From Hydractinia symbiolongicarpus (taxonomy: Eukaryota > Cnidaria > Hydrozoa > Anthoathecata > Hydractiniidae): DNA of 64,000 bases. This document shows, piece after piece, positions 12,955 through 26,075 of this stretch. The notes beneath the pieces were generated by a model that was not told the DNA's origin, made no database searches, and saw nothing but the letters and a program-made list of their open reading frames with translations. The position numbers were made by a program, and so were the translations under genes. Location of the stretch: the NCBI RefSeq assembly GCF_029227915.1, contig NC_079883.1:15190001-15254000 (forward strand). Reading direction: 5' to 3'. Each line of letters begins with the position of its first letter. Within the stretch, counting starts at the first letter, position 1.

Positions 12955-14930
12955 CTATTTTTGCAAACTCACAATATAAAATGAATTAGATACACAAATT
13001 CACAATATCAAAATTGCATTTTTTCTTGTATTACTACCTTAGCAATATTTATTTTAACGATAATAAAAAGTTCTAACGAAACAAGCATCACAAAATACGT
13101 TTTTTTACAGGGAATACCCTGTTTTTAAACCTATCCAGGACGAAGGGGGCAGAAATGTCCTACCTGGTACACTTTCGTTAATAACTCTGGAAACATAAAT
13201 GGTATTACCCTGAAACTCCCAGTAGCTCACTTTTTATCATTTTGGATCAGAACATGAAAAAAAGAAAATTCCATAATTTACAGCAGGTGGTGTGCCACAC
13301 CCATTTTGAAAGGCACTGCTCCAATTATTTTTAGCAATTTGGTATATGGATATTATCCATTCTTTTCAATTTCTATTAAAACTTCAAGAGAGATTCAATT
13401 AGTTACACATGTTATTATAGGATGCTTTTAAGATATTTTTAAGTTTTTTAAGAACTAGCAAGTTTAATAACGTTTCACCAAACTTAATTCCCGCAAAACA
13501 AATAATTTAGGTTGTCCCCATAATTCAATTTCTGCAAAAAATAACAATGGACCCACCCATCTGTGAAATTTAGTTACTTCAAAGTATATTATGTTGAAAT
13601 GTACTCACAAGAGGAGTTTATACTAAGAATTACGTTGAGACTTCTTTTTCGCTAAGCCTAGTTTTCATACGAAGATGCAGATATGCAAAGACCCGAAAAA
13701 TGCTTGAAAAAGAAAAAAAACATACACCAATGATTCAAAAAAATATAAAAATTAAAATAAACTTATTATGTGGTGGCAAAGTTTTAAAAGGAATGCTTTT
13801 GATGGTTTTTGACAAAATTTACTTAATAAATAACATATATATAAACTTTATTAACTAATTGCTCCCCAAGCGCCTTCCAACTATTGTCCACTATGCTACA
13901 AGGAATTGTATTTCGGGAATTCTCTGGGCGAGTTTGGTTGAGGGAAAATGCAAGCGGTTTTTGAGGAAAACTGCCAATTTAATTTGAAAAGGTGTTTGCA
14001 GCTTTGCCTCTTGTTTTCTATGGTGTTCAAAGAAAATTCCAATCACATTCTGCCTAGTCAGACATTATATCAGCATTGATAATACGGTCACCACAACATA
14101 ATCAGGGCAGTAAAAACATAATTGGGCCATGCGTACATAATCTGGCTGTCCTGGTTAAAAACAGGCCGTTTTTACAATCTGGGCAGAACAGGGCCACATC
14201 GCTATCCTCAAAAAGGATTCTAATGCAAAAGAAATTGATTACGCTGTATTAACCTTAAAGGACTTGGAATCATCGAAAAAGGAGAATGAGAATTAATTTG
14301 CTAGATTTTTAGCTATATTGTTTTCTTTTTTAAAAACTATATTTACAAAAATGTGACTTTTTCTTAGATTCAACCATAAATGGTTTTTGATAAAAAAAAA
14401 ATTAATTCAACATTATATTCAATTCAAAGAAAAATTCTTCTGAAAACTGTGTCTCACAGTGGACACCCATCTCTTCTAGTTGCCAGAGCACACAGATGTA
14501 GTAGAAAGAGGTTTTTGGGACGGACAGTCATGAAGCGGGGCTCTAGGTGAATTTAGTGGCACTAGGTGATATTGGTAATTTAAAAGTCTATGTGCAAAAG
14601 AAAAAGCGAAAAAAAACCCAACAAAGTTGTGGGTATGACAAAAGGCAAAAATATCATCAAACGTTCGTTCGTCAACAGCAAAGTTACCATTATGAATATG
14701 GTTTGTAACGGTGTAACAAGTGACACGAAATAGTCTTTATTTGGAGGCGGTGAATTTACAGCTTGTTTTGACTGAACCAAAATGAAAGAAACTGAAACCG
14801 TTCTTTTCTTCTTGCGTTTGTCTTTTATTTTGTTTTCTCTAGCTAAATGTTCTTTATTAGTTAAAATACAAGAAAGTTGTATATATTGGATTGTATATAG
14901 CTCTAAAAGATAGGGTATAGCTAGCTAGCT
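12955..14930. other. Intergenic repeat-rich DNA
   Basis: No coding signal seen. Around 14080-14200 a short motif recurs in degenerate form (acataatcagggc, acataattgggcc, acataatctggct, acaatctgggc), suggesting a small, decayed tandem repeat. The rest looks like old unique or repeat-derived AT-rich DNA. Confidence 0.4.
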
Positions 14931-14960
14931 CTAATAATATAATAATAATAATAATAAATA
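14930..14960. repeat. (AAT)n microsatellite
   Basis: A run of about eight AAT/ATA units with one interruption, next to tagctagctagct. Confidence 0.85.
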
Positions 14961-15089
14961 TTTAAAGTGGCTAGCCCAGAAAATCACAAAAACCTATAGT
15001 TAGTGGATTGTTTCCACTGGGGGCCACTAGAAAGCTATTATTTATAGCTATTATTTATAGCTACACCCTGATGATGTGCATATTTTACA

Positions 15090-15437
15090 TGGCTAGCCTC
15101 ACAAATATCCAGGGATATACCCTGTCTATTATTTCCAGGAGGGTCCATGGCTTAGATGGAGAGTCCTAGAGTATTTAATGCTCATTTTGAGCTACGCAGA
15201 CCCAACTATGGCCCGCACTCTACTAGACAACTCTCGGCAACATCCAACGGCCCACACAGTGTTCCATTTTCCCAATTTCCCTCACATGGCTTGGGTCAAC
15301 CCGGGGCTATGGTAACATTCACTCGCCCATGCTGAATTACCATCAAGAGGAATCAAACCCGGTTTCTCACACAAAGTACGAAAGCTATAACCACTAATCT
15401 ACGGCATCACAAGCTATAACCACTAATCTACGGCGCC
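15090..15437 (-). mobile_element. tRNA-derived SINE with duplicated A-box
   Basis: Read on the minus strand, the head has a pol III A-box-like block (tagattagtggttatagc) and, about 35 bases on, a B-box-like block (gggtttgattcc), as in tRNA promoters. A family-specific body follows, moderately GC-rich, running to about 15090. The first 29 bases of the head occur twice in tandem (plus-strand copies of the A-box at 15384-15401 and 15413-15430). The exact 3' end and target duplication are unclear. The family was not identified. Confidence 0.65.
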
Positions 15438-16353
15438 ATATGCTGCATATGCTGTTCCTAATAAAAACACAAAGTGTAGTAAACTAGATGTATAAATTTT
15501 CTTTTAGTAAAGTTTCTGTACTGGTCAAATTAGTAACACTTGTTAGTGGTCCTTAAAAAATTCACAGGTTGGTGCGTGTTCTTGCTACTTACGGTACTAT
15601 TCTGCATTAAAAATGTATACAGGTATTATAATATAGATGGTAGATCCTAGAGATTTAAGGCTAAGAATAGCTATCATATCATAGCATGCAGTAAGAAGTG
15701 AAATCAAGTAATTTAGACATTCATGTATAGGGAAAGTAAATACACTATAACATATTGTGTGCTCTGGAAAGTGGAAATATATAAATTATTTGTTACTGTG
15801 AAATTATTCTATAATTTTAACTTATTTATAATCCAAATGGTGTCTGCGCAGTGTGTGTGTGGCTGCTGATGGTCCCTAAAATGAAGTTGTTTGAAAGGCT
15901 GTTTTAGCTAAAACACAAAATCATTAAATTTTCCCTTTCAGGACACTATTATAGGGTGCTTTCGACATTTTAATGATGCTACCTACCTTGTTCCATTTAT
16001 ATAATTATTTAAGAAAATGACTTTCAAAAAATTGTAAATAAACTTTCAGATTTTGTGCTATAACTCGCTTCATGCGACTTTATCATGCTCGCGCTTCTTC
16101 TTAAATTTTGAAGTTCATAATAACTGCATAATTGACGTCACAGAGACCAAGTACTTATAGAATGCTTTCTACGTTGATATTCTACTGGCTGATTTGTGTT
16201 TAGAATCCCCTTGTTTTTTTTGCTTTGTTTCAGTCTAAAATCAAATTGAAGCAGTTGTTGTCGCCTTAAAGTTGAATTGTGTTCCATAATTAAGCTGACA
16301 GCAGGGTTCTATTTTCGTTTCGACATGGGCAATTTTACTGTTATTTAAACCAC

Positions 16354-16747
16354 CTGGCACACATAAATACATCAAAATTGAAATTGATTTCTTCTGCCTC
16401 AACATCTTCCACATCAATATCTTCCACATCAGTCAGTCAACTAGATATTTCATCATCTTAAAAAATTAAACAAAATTAAGAAAGCTGAATTATAAGAATT
16501 ATAATTAATATTACGTACTGCACTTACTTGACGGTATTTAATCTTCACACTTTCCGTTTTGGTTTCACAATGCTCAAATAACGTTTTGATTGCATCCATT
16601 ACCAACTTCCTTTTCTTGCAGGTTGTGTCAACTTATCCAAACAGTGACTTTCAAAATGGTTTTTGCAAAGATAAACTAGCTGAGGAAGATCTTCCTGCTT
16701 CATTTTTGCTTTTAATTCTGCAGCAAGCTTTTTATCCTTTGACAGCT
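16354..16747 (-). pseudogene. Relic exons of an unrecognised protein
   Basis: Minus strand 16747-16528 reads as protein-like sequence: KLAAELKAKMKQEDLPQLVY, then CKNHFESHC. After a one-base frame change near 16630 it continues as KRKLVMDAIKTLFEHCETK to a clean donor (CGTCAA|gtaagt). A second segment, 16455-16354, encodes an acidic stretch (DVEDIDVEDVEAEE) and also ends at a donor (CAG|gtggtt), but stops occur in all frames at its 5' side. The frame break and stops point to a decayed gene. The Cys/His pattern might have been a zinc-binding site. No family is recognised. Confidence 0.35.
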
Positions 16748-17785
16748 TAACAAAAAATAAATTTTTGATTTTTTGCTCTGTAATTTTTACATCCTACTGC
16801 TGCACATCAATCCATGTTTACAATATTAAAAAGAAAATATTTTTAAAGCTAATTAGAATTATATTAGAGAAACAAATTTTTAAAAGTTAATTTCAAAAGA
16901 AATCTCATTTCGTCGTTTATGCTAAAATGTTTTTTTTAAGTTTTTTAAGGCGTGTTTTTGATGCTGCAATAATGGCCATAGAAGCACGTGGTTTTATTAA
17001 AACACAGAATAAATAAATCGTGTTTGTGCTTTTATTTTGAGTTGCTGATTAAATAATATTTTTTTTTAAAACGTTTTAATAATTTCTTTTGATTTAGTTT
17101 AACTTGGTATAAGGTCGGTAAAAACGTTAGTAGCTATAATTCCTAGAATAATCCCTGCCAGTCTAACCAAACAGGCTTGTTAAGTTGATGCAAGAAAAAA
17201 CACAATAAATTATATGAATGAATTATTAATATCACTACATCTTGGCCCGGGTGGGTCGGTAATTGTTGCTTTAAGTACCCAGGCACCTGCAGACTGCAAG
17301 ACTGAAAATCTCCGTCTCTACTAAAAGCATGGTTTCTTATGTGGTTTTGAACTATGGATTGCTTCGCAAGTAAGACTTAAACACAAGCTTTATGCAGTGA
17401 TTACAGAATAGGCAGTAAAATAATGTTGATGGTTAGTGAGAAAATTTGTGAATAGAACTGCAATAACATCAAACAAAACTAGGGGTTCACTAATTGTAAA
17501 AAATGAATAAAGAAATATATTTGTGTGGGAAAAATCATTAAAGCACCTATTACTCTAGTTAATTTTTGTGATAAAGTTTAAAAACAGGTTGTCTTATAAT
17601 TGTCATTGTATGTATATGGTTACAGAAAGCGTAGAATGTTATATACATTCCATATTAACAGAAGCTTTTAAAAAAATATTTGTTAAGGTGCTTTTTATAA
17701 TAGAATATCTGTAGAATGTGTGATCATGTATAAATGTTTCTTTTACTTTAGTATATAATTGTGAAATGAAAATAAAGGTGCAACC
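16748..17785. other. Spacer and CARF-like gene 5' flank
   Basis: AT-rich, no gene seen. The ATG of the downstream gene is preceded by a possible acceptor (tactttag at about 17744-17751), so a 5' untranslated exon could lie here. Confidence 0.3.
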
Positions 17786-20700
17786 ATGGCTGATAAAGAT
17801 GAAAACACAGAAGCATCCACAGAAATATTGTCATCCACTGAAGATGGAAATTTAGTTGTTGCAACATCAACAAGTCTCAATGTGGCCGCTCTTTCAAACA
17901 GTATCATTACGCAACTTTCAGATATGCCAGATAGCATTATCACCTCACTGTCAACCAATGGTAATATCATGACATCACAAGGACCAATAATCATCACCAA
18001 CGAAGGAATTGTTTTCCCTCCAGGTAAAAGTATTAGTTTAGATTGATCATTGTTTTGATGGTGAAGATGTTTAGAAAAAAGTATTGAAATGTCAGTAATT
18101 GCAATGCTAATAATAGAAACAGTTGATACCATTCTCTGGTACAGACTTGTAGTAATTGAGGGAGGAAGAATGAAGAGGGGATGGGGTTAATTGTGTTGTT
18201 TTTAGACCAATAAACTATTTTAAAACGATTTTGTTTTCTACAAGCCTGTTTAAGCACATTAAGCAACGTTTTAACTTTAAAATTTTTAGGAGAAAATTAC
18301 ACTGTAAGCTGTTTTAGTTCAAGCAACAAAAAAACGAGGATTTGTTCATTATCGTTTCCCTTTTGTGAATTACCAGTTTATTTTTTTCCTGATGACAATT
18401 TTGTTTGTTTACACTTATGATATTTCGTGACTACGAAGACCTCAAGAGTATATTTTTGAATTATTTTAACGTTCACACGAAAGTCACTTATTTTTACAAT
18501 ATTTTTAACATTCTCCTCTTTATGTTTTCTTCAATCTCGAAGGGGTGACAATAATGGCGAAACAAGATAGAGCGATAATGAAGAAAATAGTATCAAACTA
18601 GTGCAATATTTATTGTAGAAGCAAAATAATGCAACGTTGTTCATTGTCAATATTTTAGTGAGATTGATTTTTTGGTTGTTTGTTTTTAACCCGTCTTTAA
18701 ATAAGGATTTTGAGCGGCAATTGTGAGCAAAATTAACGATACATCGTCATTTTTCAAACACGGTTAAAACAAGTTAGAATTACTCTGCAGACGGGCAGTA
18801 AAAATGATAATGCTAACGTCAGTAACAATTAGCATGTTTTCAGAGTATGGATTTAACCAAATAAGCTAACATCCATGTCCTCAGTCCCCTGTGAATAAAA
18901 TAATCTGTAAAGTAATCTGTAACAAATACGCAATTATGATATGGAAACAACCAATTTAATCAATTGTGGAAGCGATATTCGTCGTACTGGTTAATTTATT
19001 TTTTCAATATTTTTTTTAATTTTTTTTTTAAGGAAGCCTTATCATGCGAAATGAGGATAATGATAATTTGGATGAAAGTTCTCCCTTGGAAGAAAGCTTG
19101 AACGACGACGGTGCAAACGACAACAACGAGTTTGACATTAAAGTTGAAAGTAATGCTTTGAAGCAAAACCAGATAACCTCGTTTAAGGTTGAAAACAACA
19201 CAGCGGACAGCGCAAACTCGAATTTTACTATTAACCAGAGCGTTCTGCAGAATATACAAGATTCCGAACCGGATTTGCAGCACATGCCTTTTAGTAACAG
19301 TGAGCACGTCACTCAGTTTCACATTCAGATGCCGCTGTCCATGAGCGATATTCAGAATTTGCATAAAATTAACCGTAACGTGTTTATGAGCCAGGCTGCT
19401 TTGCCAGAAGACGTAAAAGTGTTGGACAGTGAAAACATCATCGAACGTGATACGAAGCATAATTTTTTGACGACAACGGCGAACGCCGACAACAAGACTA
19501 TGATAAGCAACGACGACGCCAAACAATATTTAACATCCGACGCTAATTTCTCTACTGATGAATCTGGAAATATATACATAAAACACGAAGCTAGCAATAC
19601 TACTGAGAATGTCGATTCTAGTTCGGTTAAATCTGAAACTATTTTAGCAACTCCCAACCAATCAGCCACCAGTGCTTATCAACCAATTGTTTATGTTCAA
19701 GTTGGAAGTGATAATCGAGCACAATTGTTACCGATCGCTTCGTCAAATGGCATTGCTGATCACGTCAGTTCTGTGTTAGAATCTACAAAAACTAACGCTA
19801 AACACGAACAAAAGAAAAAAAGAAAAGCGAAAAAGCCGCGTGCTCCTCCAAAGCTCGTCAATGTTCTCCCGAAGGAGGTAAAGAATGCGGAAAAGACACC
19901 AGCACTGAGAACTTTAGCTCCTCGATTGCTTTCTTATCCCCTGTATGCGGGTGCACAGGCCGGGATTGGTGTCGGTAAGACTCTTCTTCGACCATATAAC
20001 ATCGCTACCATGCAGTACATAGAAGGCGGACAGTACTTTGAAGTGCTGGGTAGGTGCACGCAATGTTTCCGATTCAGTCGAACAACCTCGTATTGCCGCG
20101 CCGAAAAAAACCACCGAGACCCGAAATCTTCCGTGTGTATGGAATGCGAATACGCTGGTTTAAGTACGGTCGTTTGTCGAAGGAAATTGAACCATTCAGC
20201 ACCGAATGCACAACCGTTGAATATTGTTATAAACACAGCGTTGCAAAATCCCGACCATGTAAAGCAGTTATGCTCGCGTAATTATCTCCCGGCGTGTTTC
20301 GGGGAGCTTCATAGTATTGTAATACACCACGCTGACATAACTTTCGTGGCACAGCGACACAAAGTGGATGATCAAAACTCCGAAATGCTTCCCACTGTTC
20401 CATTAACTAGGAAACCTACAGATTACGCAAGAGGCTATTTATATCCATATAGCAAAGAAAAATGGGACTTGTGGCTAACAAAGTTTTGCCATCAAACTGG
20501 TACTAATTACCGAATACGCACAGGTAAGCGAGTCAATAAAAAGACTGATCATGGACTGGCGAATCATAATGGCAAAATAACGTCTTATAGAACTTTAGAA
20601 ACACAACTGTATAATTGTGCGCTTGGTGGGAAGCCTAGAAAACGTAAGCTGAAAGATGGCATAAGAAAACGCAAGGAGAGAGGTTCAAAACTCATCGGTT

Positions 20701-21275
20701 GCCCAGCTGTGATTCACACGCGCTTGTTAGAGACTGAGTACGAATGGTGCGCGTTAGAAATTACCGTCCCAAAGGTTCTAGCTCACTTGTCGTGTCACGA
20801 CCCGCGCGGTAATATCAACAATGACGTCATCGATTACGACGATTTACTACTGTCTCAAATTAACCCGACACAAATACAGCAACCAAACCAAGACGTTAGT
20901 AACCAGCAGCAACAGCGGTTCGACTTTGTTCAAGTTGTCAGTGAAGAATCGGCTGAAACGAAGAAGAAAAATGAGTCGCCCAACGAAATTAAGCGAAATA
21001 CAAGGAACATTTTAGTCACATGTGCGAGCTTGCTTGATACAATCGACAATACGGAAGTTTTATCCAGTCTCCAAGAGAATGCTCAAGACATACTGAATAA
21101 ACTCATTAAAGAAGCAGCAACGGTAGCGAATAAACAACCGGTGCCAAAACCAGCCAAAAGAAGAAAAGGTGATGTCGAAATTGAGGAAGAAAGCGTCAAC
21201 GAAATCGAAATTGAGCAGGTGGCCTCATCTACGTATGATCAAATGAATATTAATTTATTGACAAATGTGACATAA
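17786..21275 (+). CDS. CARF-like protein with ALS2CR8 domain
   Basis: Two exons, 17786-18023 and 19033-21275, joined in phase (CCTCCAG|gtaaaa to ttaag|GAAGCC), encode 826 residues. The N-terminal 330 residues are acidic and Ser/Thr/Asn-rich, as in transactivation regions. A basic cluster at about 340-353 (KKKRKAKKPR) could be a nuclear signal. A Cys/His-rich block at about 421-467 (CTQCF, YC, VCMEC, VVC, NH) is probably metal binding. Residues about 555-672 (WLTKFCHQTGTNYR, SYRTLETQ, GSKLIGCPAVIHTRLL) match my recollection of the ALS2CR8 domain of calcium-responsive transcription factor (CARF). A Gln-rich tail and acidic C-terminus follow. The start has a good context (accATGG). Transcription-factor function is inferred from the domain. 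The GC content of exon 2 is above that of its surroundings. Confidence 0.65.
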
Positions 21276-24200
21276 GTGTCACCAGCGTAATTTATTTTAG
21301 CCTAAAGAGATCCAAAAGTTCTTCATGTTCAACCTGTTCTATTGTCAAACAAATTGTTGATTAGCATCAGAAACTTTGATAGTAGAAGGGTGATGACCTA
21401 TACGTTTTAGGAAGCGTTATGAAAGCGTTATGTTAAAATTGAGATTACATTTAGGAACTTTGTTGCTTGTTAAATGAGCGAGATTTGAACCTCTGTTTCT
21501 TGGCCCCAATTGCTGAAACCCTAGGCTGAAGCAACTTGACTGCTTAGAGAAAACGTGGACGATAGGTGGAATTACGTGCACATTGTGCAACCACTTCTTT
21601 AGAAGCAGTGTATTTCTTCGTCAGAAATATTATGTTGTGCCCATGACGTTTTTTTATTTTTTGACATTCATCACACATCATTTTTGCTCTATTTTGTAAC
21701 ATTTTGTGCTGTAGCGTTTTTACACCTGTGGCCAAAATGATTTTTTTAACATGAATGATGTCAGTTAATAATTTGGTGTACTACATAACTAGATGACTAA
21801 GAGTAGTAGCGAAGTTGTCAAACATGCCGTGACCGAAACACTGTTATCACGTTGACTAAGTGGATGACTAACTGTTTCCATAACTTTAGCGAGATATAAT
21901 TTCTTGTGATGACTTTTTGATGAACTTTTTTTATGCATCCCAGGGTGTAAGTGCGCAATTATTTCTGAAAATATTTTTTGTGAATTTCACCGGCTGAGGT
22001 TTTAAGCATTGATTATTTGCAAAATTTAGCAAAACTTTTTATTTCTTATACCTGCAAAATTTTATTTCTAAATTTTGTCAATTTTTTTGTTTGCAATAAA
22101 ATTGTTTAGTCTAATGTGCACGAGTTGACAATGGAGTGACAGTAAATTTCATTCTCTTTTATTTCTTGAGAAAGCAAAGCTACTGATTTCTTTGTTGCTT
22201 GTACTTCTGAAAGCTTTGTTAGGCTTCCACTAAAATTGTTCAATCTTCTGGACTGGCAAAAATATATTCGTCAAAATAAACTATTTTGGGGCAGCAAAAG
22301 TTTCTTCCATACGAGATTTCTGCAGTTGACAAAGAAGTCGAAGGGAAAACTATAATTAAACATTGTATCCATGTCAAGTTTGCTTGTTATGAAACAAGTT
22401 TTGTCAAATAAAGTTAAAAAAAAGGATATTATTGTAATTACTAGAATTTGTCATCTTTTTAATGACTCTCGTTACACATTTTTTAACCCACTGATTTTTT
22501 ACACTTACATTTCACAAAAACATTTTTATACTGACAAATAGGTCGATACAAAAAATATTGATGCGATGAAATTAACCGACCCACAAGTGATGTGTTGCAC
22601 GATTTTTTTTAAAAAAAAATGCAGAAAATATGTGTTTAATCTGAAAAAGGAAGTTTTCGCAAAAACTCTTAGTAGCTGTATTGATATTTTATATCAGTAC
22701 ACCCAGCCTTTTTAAAAACCTTGACTTGTAATTTTACTCTTTGTTGTGTCAAAAAGACGTGCATTTTCGAAAACAAGTGGTTCGCAAGTCTCGCTGCATC
22801 GCCTCGTGCGCCCTGAAACCATTTAATATTTGTAGGAAATTTAATTTGCTTTCAGAAAAACAGATCTAGAGTGTTCAATAGTCAGAAATCTTTTCAAAAT
22901 GGCAACCAAGACCACCCGCGCGCAGGTGGCTGAGAATGAAGTTATTAAAGGTGAAGACAAGACCGTCTCATCGTATATCTTATTAGGCAACATTTAATTT
23001 TTTTTTAAATTTGTTTCGCCAACAAGCATAACTTGGCATATTATAGGCCTGATTGTAGTTTTCGCATGAGCACACCCCAGCCTGGTTTCGAATTTTCACT
23101 TTCTTTTACGGTCAGTCTTTTAAACAACAGTCTTGTGTTCAACAGATGGCACCTTGTATGTAAGCGCTTCCTTATTATGAAACATCAATTTCCTTCGTAA
23201 ACATTACATCAAGACATTAATTATCACTTAATATAGATAGAGAATTTATCGTGAAGAATACGACAGATGCAATTTTATTGTGATTATAACTAACAGCTTC
23301 GATCCCACTCGTCTCGGCCCGAGTAGTAATGTATTGCCCGGATACTAAGTTTTGCTAATTCGGAAATTAACTATCAATAGTTTGTTGTTGTTGAAAATCT
23401 TGTTACTGCGGGTTTGTCAGTCTCGCCAATCAAAAAATACATCGTTCAAACCATATTCTTAAATAAGCTACATAGATGAATTTTTTTACAGACAATAAAA
23501 ATAAAAACAGCCCACAGAAAATGCTTTACCACTACTTGAATTTTCAGCAATCTCATTGATGCCATGTACATAAGCAAGATCATTGTATATACATGACATC
23601 GGTTACAAGCACGGAAAAATAATTCTTCTAATTAACCGCGTGTATGAAACTCGTTAACAATTTGTTAATTAGGAATTAATTAAACTGATTATGCAAGTGG
23701 TGGCTGTATATGAAGGTGTCCCACATCCAACAGAATGACATATGAATGAAGTCACAACACATCATACAAAGTAAAATGATTTTGGCGTGTCTTGGTAAGA
23801 AAAGTTAATCTCTATTTTTGTCAGTTGAGTGAAGGTCAATAACCTCCTCACCAACGCTCTTTGTATTGTCTCTTCTTTCCATTGAAAAAAAACAAGGAGC
23901 TCTCGAAATGAGGATTCCTGGGGTTTCCTTTATCAACTTCACTGAGCAGTCTGTTAAAGGGTCTAATGTTCTTATTTTGTTTAAATTGTTATAACTTTTC
24001 TTTTTTAAAAAAAATAAATTAACTGATCCAAAAAAACGAACCTGTTGAATTCCTTAAAAACGGTTTTCCATGAAGCATCCATGGCCGTCTGTCACGAGGT
24101 GTGCAATAAGCTCAATCTCCAATACATTAAAATAGTAGCCTTTTCTGATTTTTTTTTTTTTTGGGGGGGGGGGGATGTTAAAAAAGTTGCCTGTCTTCAA

Positions 24201-26075
24201 ACGCTTGAAAGTTGATTCGTTTTAACTACGTTAACATTAAAGTTTTTCCATACCATGACGCCCGTATTTTGACAATACGGGTGTCGTGGGTGTGAAATTC
24301 TAATCCGAATGCTAGTAGTTGCGATCAAGAATGTCTTCTAGGTTATTCTGAGAAATTATTACGTTTTGCGCATGACTTACTTTCTACGTTGCTTCTCTTG
24401 CTAGAAGATTTTGTGCACTTGATCTTTTTAGGTGAACTGCTAATAACACACAGTTTTCTTGACAATTCATATCGAACGCTATGAAAATTCACAAGATTTG
24501 TGAACCATAAACTGATTGGATTAAGTTTAAGTTCTTTTAAAAACATATTTTTGTCCTTAGTTTTCACTCCATAAACAAATTGTAAATAATTTAGGTCGCC
24601 ATTGAACCAAATTAATTAGTTAATATTTCCGATGTGAAACGAGATGACAGCTAATGGTACTATTCTTAAATTATGTGGGCGACATACTTACCGACATAAA
24701 AAATACGCTACATTAAAAGTGATAGGAGATCCTATTTATGACCGACTTTAAATGACATTCTTGTCTCCAGAGTTCTTTGAGATAAACCTTGAGACGAATT
24801 GAAAGTGTAATTCCTCCGTTACTCGAAAAACACGGTAAAAACAAAAAGTTGGTAAAAATATTTCTATCACACTTCTATGATGCTTTCGGGTTTTTTAAAG
24901 GAAACCTTTTTAATGGTATTAAATTTCTTCTTATTGCTGATAAAACAGTATGTAATAATGTAAAGTAAAAGAAACAAGACGTATGATATACGCAAACAAC
25001 CTCGCGAATAAAGTTTACAAAAAGCTGTCTATCAAATTGGGATTTTTGTTACGAAGTAAGACACGACATATTTTACTATTCAGATACGCAATAATATTTG
25101 TTACACACTTATTTTTCAAAATTCATTTTTGAGACCTTCCTGAACGGAAAATTCCTCGAACTTTTAATTTTCGATGGGTCCGTCTTGGCTGAACCGACTG
25201 ACAGGAAGAAGAAAGACCACAAACCCACAAACCCCAAAATTTGCGAAATTCATTAATTCAGTTAATTCTGCCTACATTCACTTTTAAAAAGGTTGGTGGA
25301 AACACCTTTATTTACTAGTTAGTTAAACAAGTGTTTTGAACACTTGTCTTATCTTTTTAAAAAAGAAAAAAAAAAAAAAGTAAAAATAGTTACCAAGATG
25401 AGATTCGAACACACGACGACTCCCGTGTCGGTGCTCAGAGAGGCAAAAATTTCCATTCTTGTAGGACACATTTGCGTTTTAATACAAGCTCACGAGCTTG
25501 TAAAAAGTTTTTAAAGATGGCTACATACATCTGCTTGCCCATGCTTTTAATTTTTCCTGCAAATTTTATGTGTTATCGCGCCAAGAATAGAATTTTAACA
25601 AACTATTTTTGATTGGTGAAAATTGACAAACCTGCGGTAAAACCCGCGGTAAAAGATCAACAATAATAATGCATTGATATTTAATTGGTGGCTTCCTTGA
25701 TGTCCATCATTTCTGTGTTTTGCGCTATAATTTCTTGATTAATTTTGATAATTAATCAATCGACCACAACTTTGTGCAGGGAGATGAAATTGTATTACCA
25801 GGGTACGCGTGTTAAATATGACCTCAAAACACACCATAGTCGACAGTACCATACGCCATGTTGGTTTCTTGCTGATGGAAAAAAACTTGATACAGAGTTT
25901 GTAGAAGTTTACCAAAATACGTCTTTGTTCGTGTGTATATCCATACGTCGCTTGTATAAGGAGGTTAAAAATGAATCGTTGTAGATTTACCAATAAAACA
26001 TTTCCACAACCTTTTGCATTATTTTCATATCTGAACAGCGTTATGATGTATTTATTACAAACATTCTTTTTTTAG
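21276..26075. other. Intergenic, 4.8 kb
   Basis: 3' flank of the CARF-like gene (possible poly-A signals aataaa near 22095 and 22390), then mostly AT-rich DNA. Noted within it: a possible tRNA-like B-box on the minus strand near 21483, a short ATG-starting open segment at 22898-22950, poly-T/poly-G at 24149-24173, a strong hairpin at 24253-24290, and a 9-bp perfect hairpin at about 25328-25348. No convincing gene was seen. Confidence 0.4.
24253..24290. repeat. Imperfect 16-bp palindrome
   Basis: ccatgacgcccgtatt and a nearly complementary aatacgggtgtcgtgg are separated by about five bases, with two mismatched pairs. It could be a tiny foldback repeat or a MITE end. No ORF is involved. Confidence 0.6.

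Noticed and set aside
18996-19669. Long minus-strand open frames opposite the CARF-like exon
   Set aside because: They are antisense shadows of a clearly coding plus-strand exon, with no splice support or family likeness.
21450-21545. B-box-like gaggttcaaatctcgc on the minus strand
   Set aside because: The A-box is poor and no cloverleaf forms; could be a very old SINE head but not supportable.
25398-25455. tRNA-like T-arm (gttcgaatctc on the minus strand) with an upstream gacacgggagtc hairpin
   Set aside because: The acceptor and D arms cannot be formed; at most a tRNA-derived scrap.
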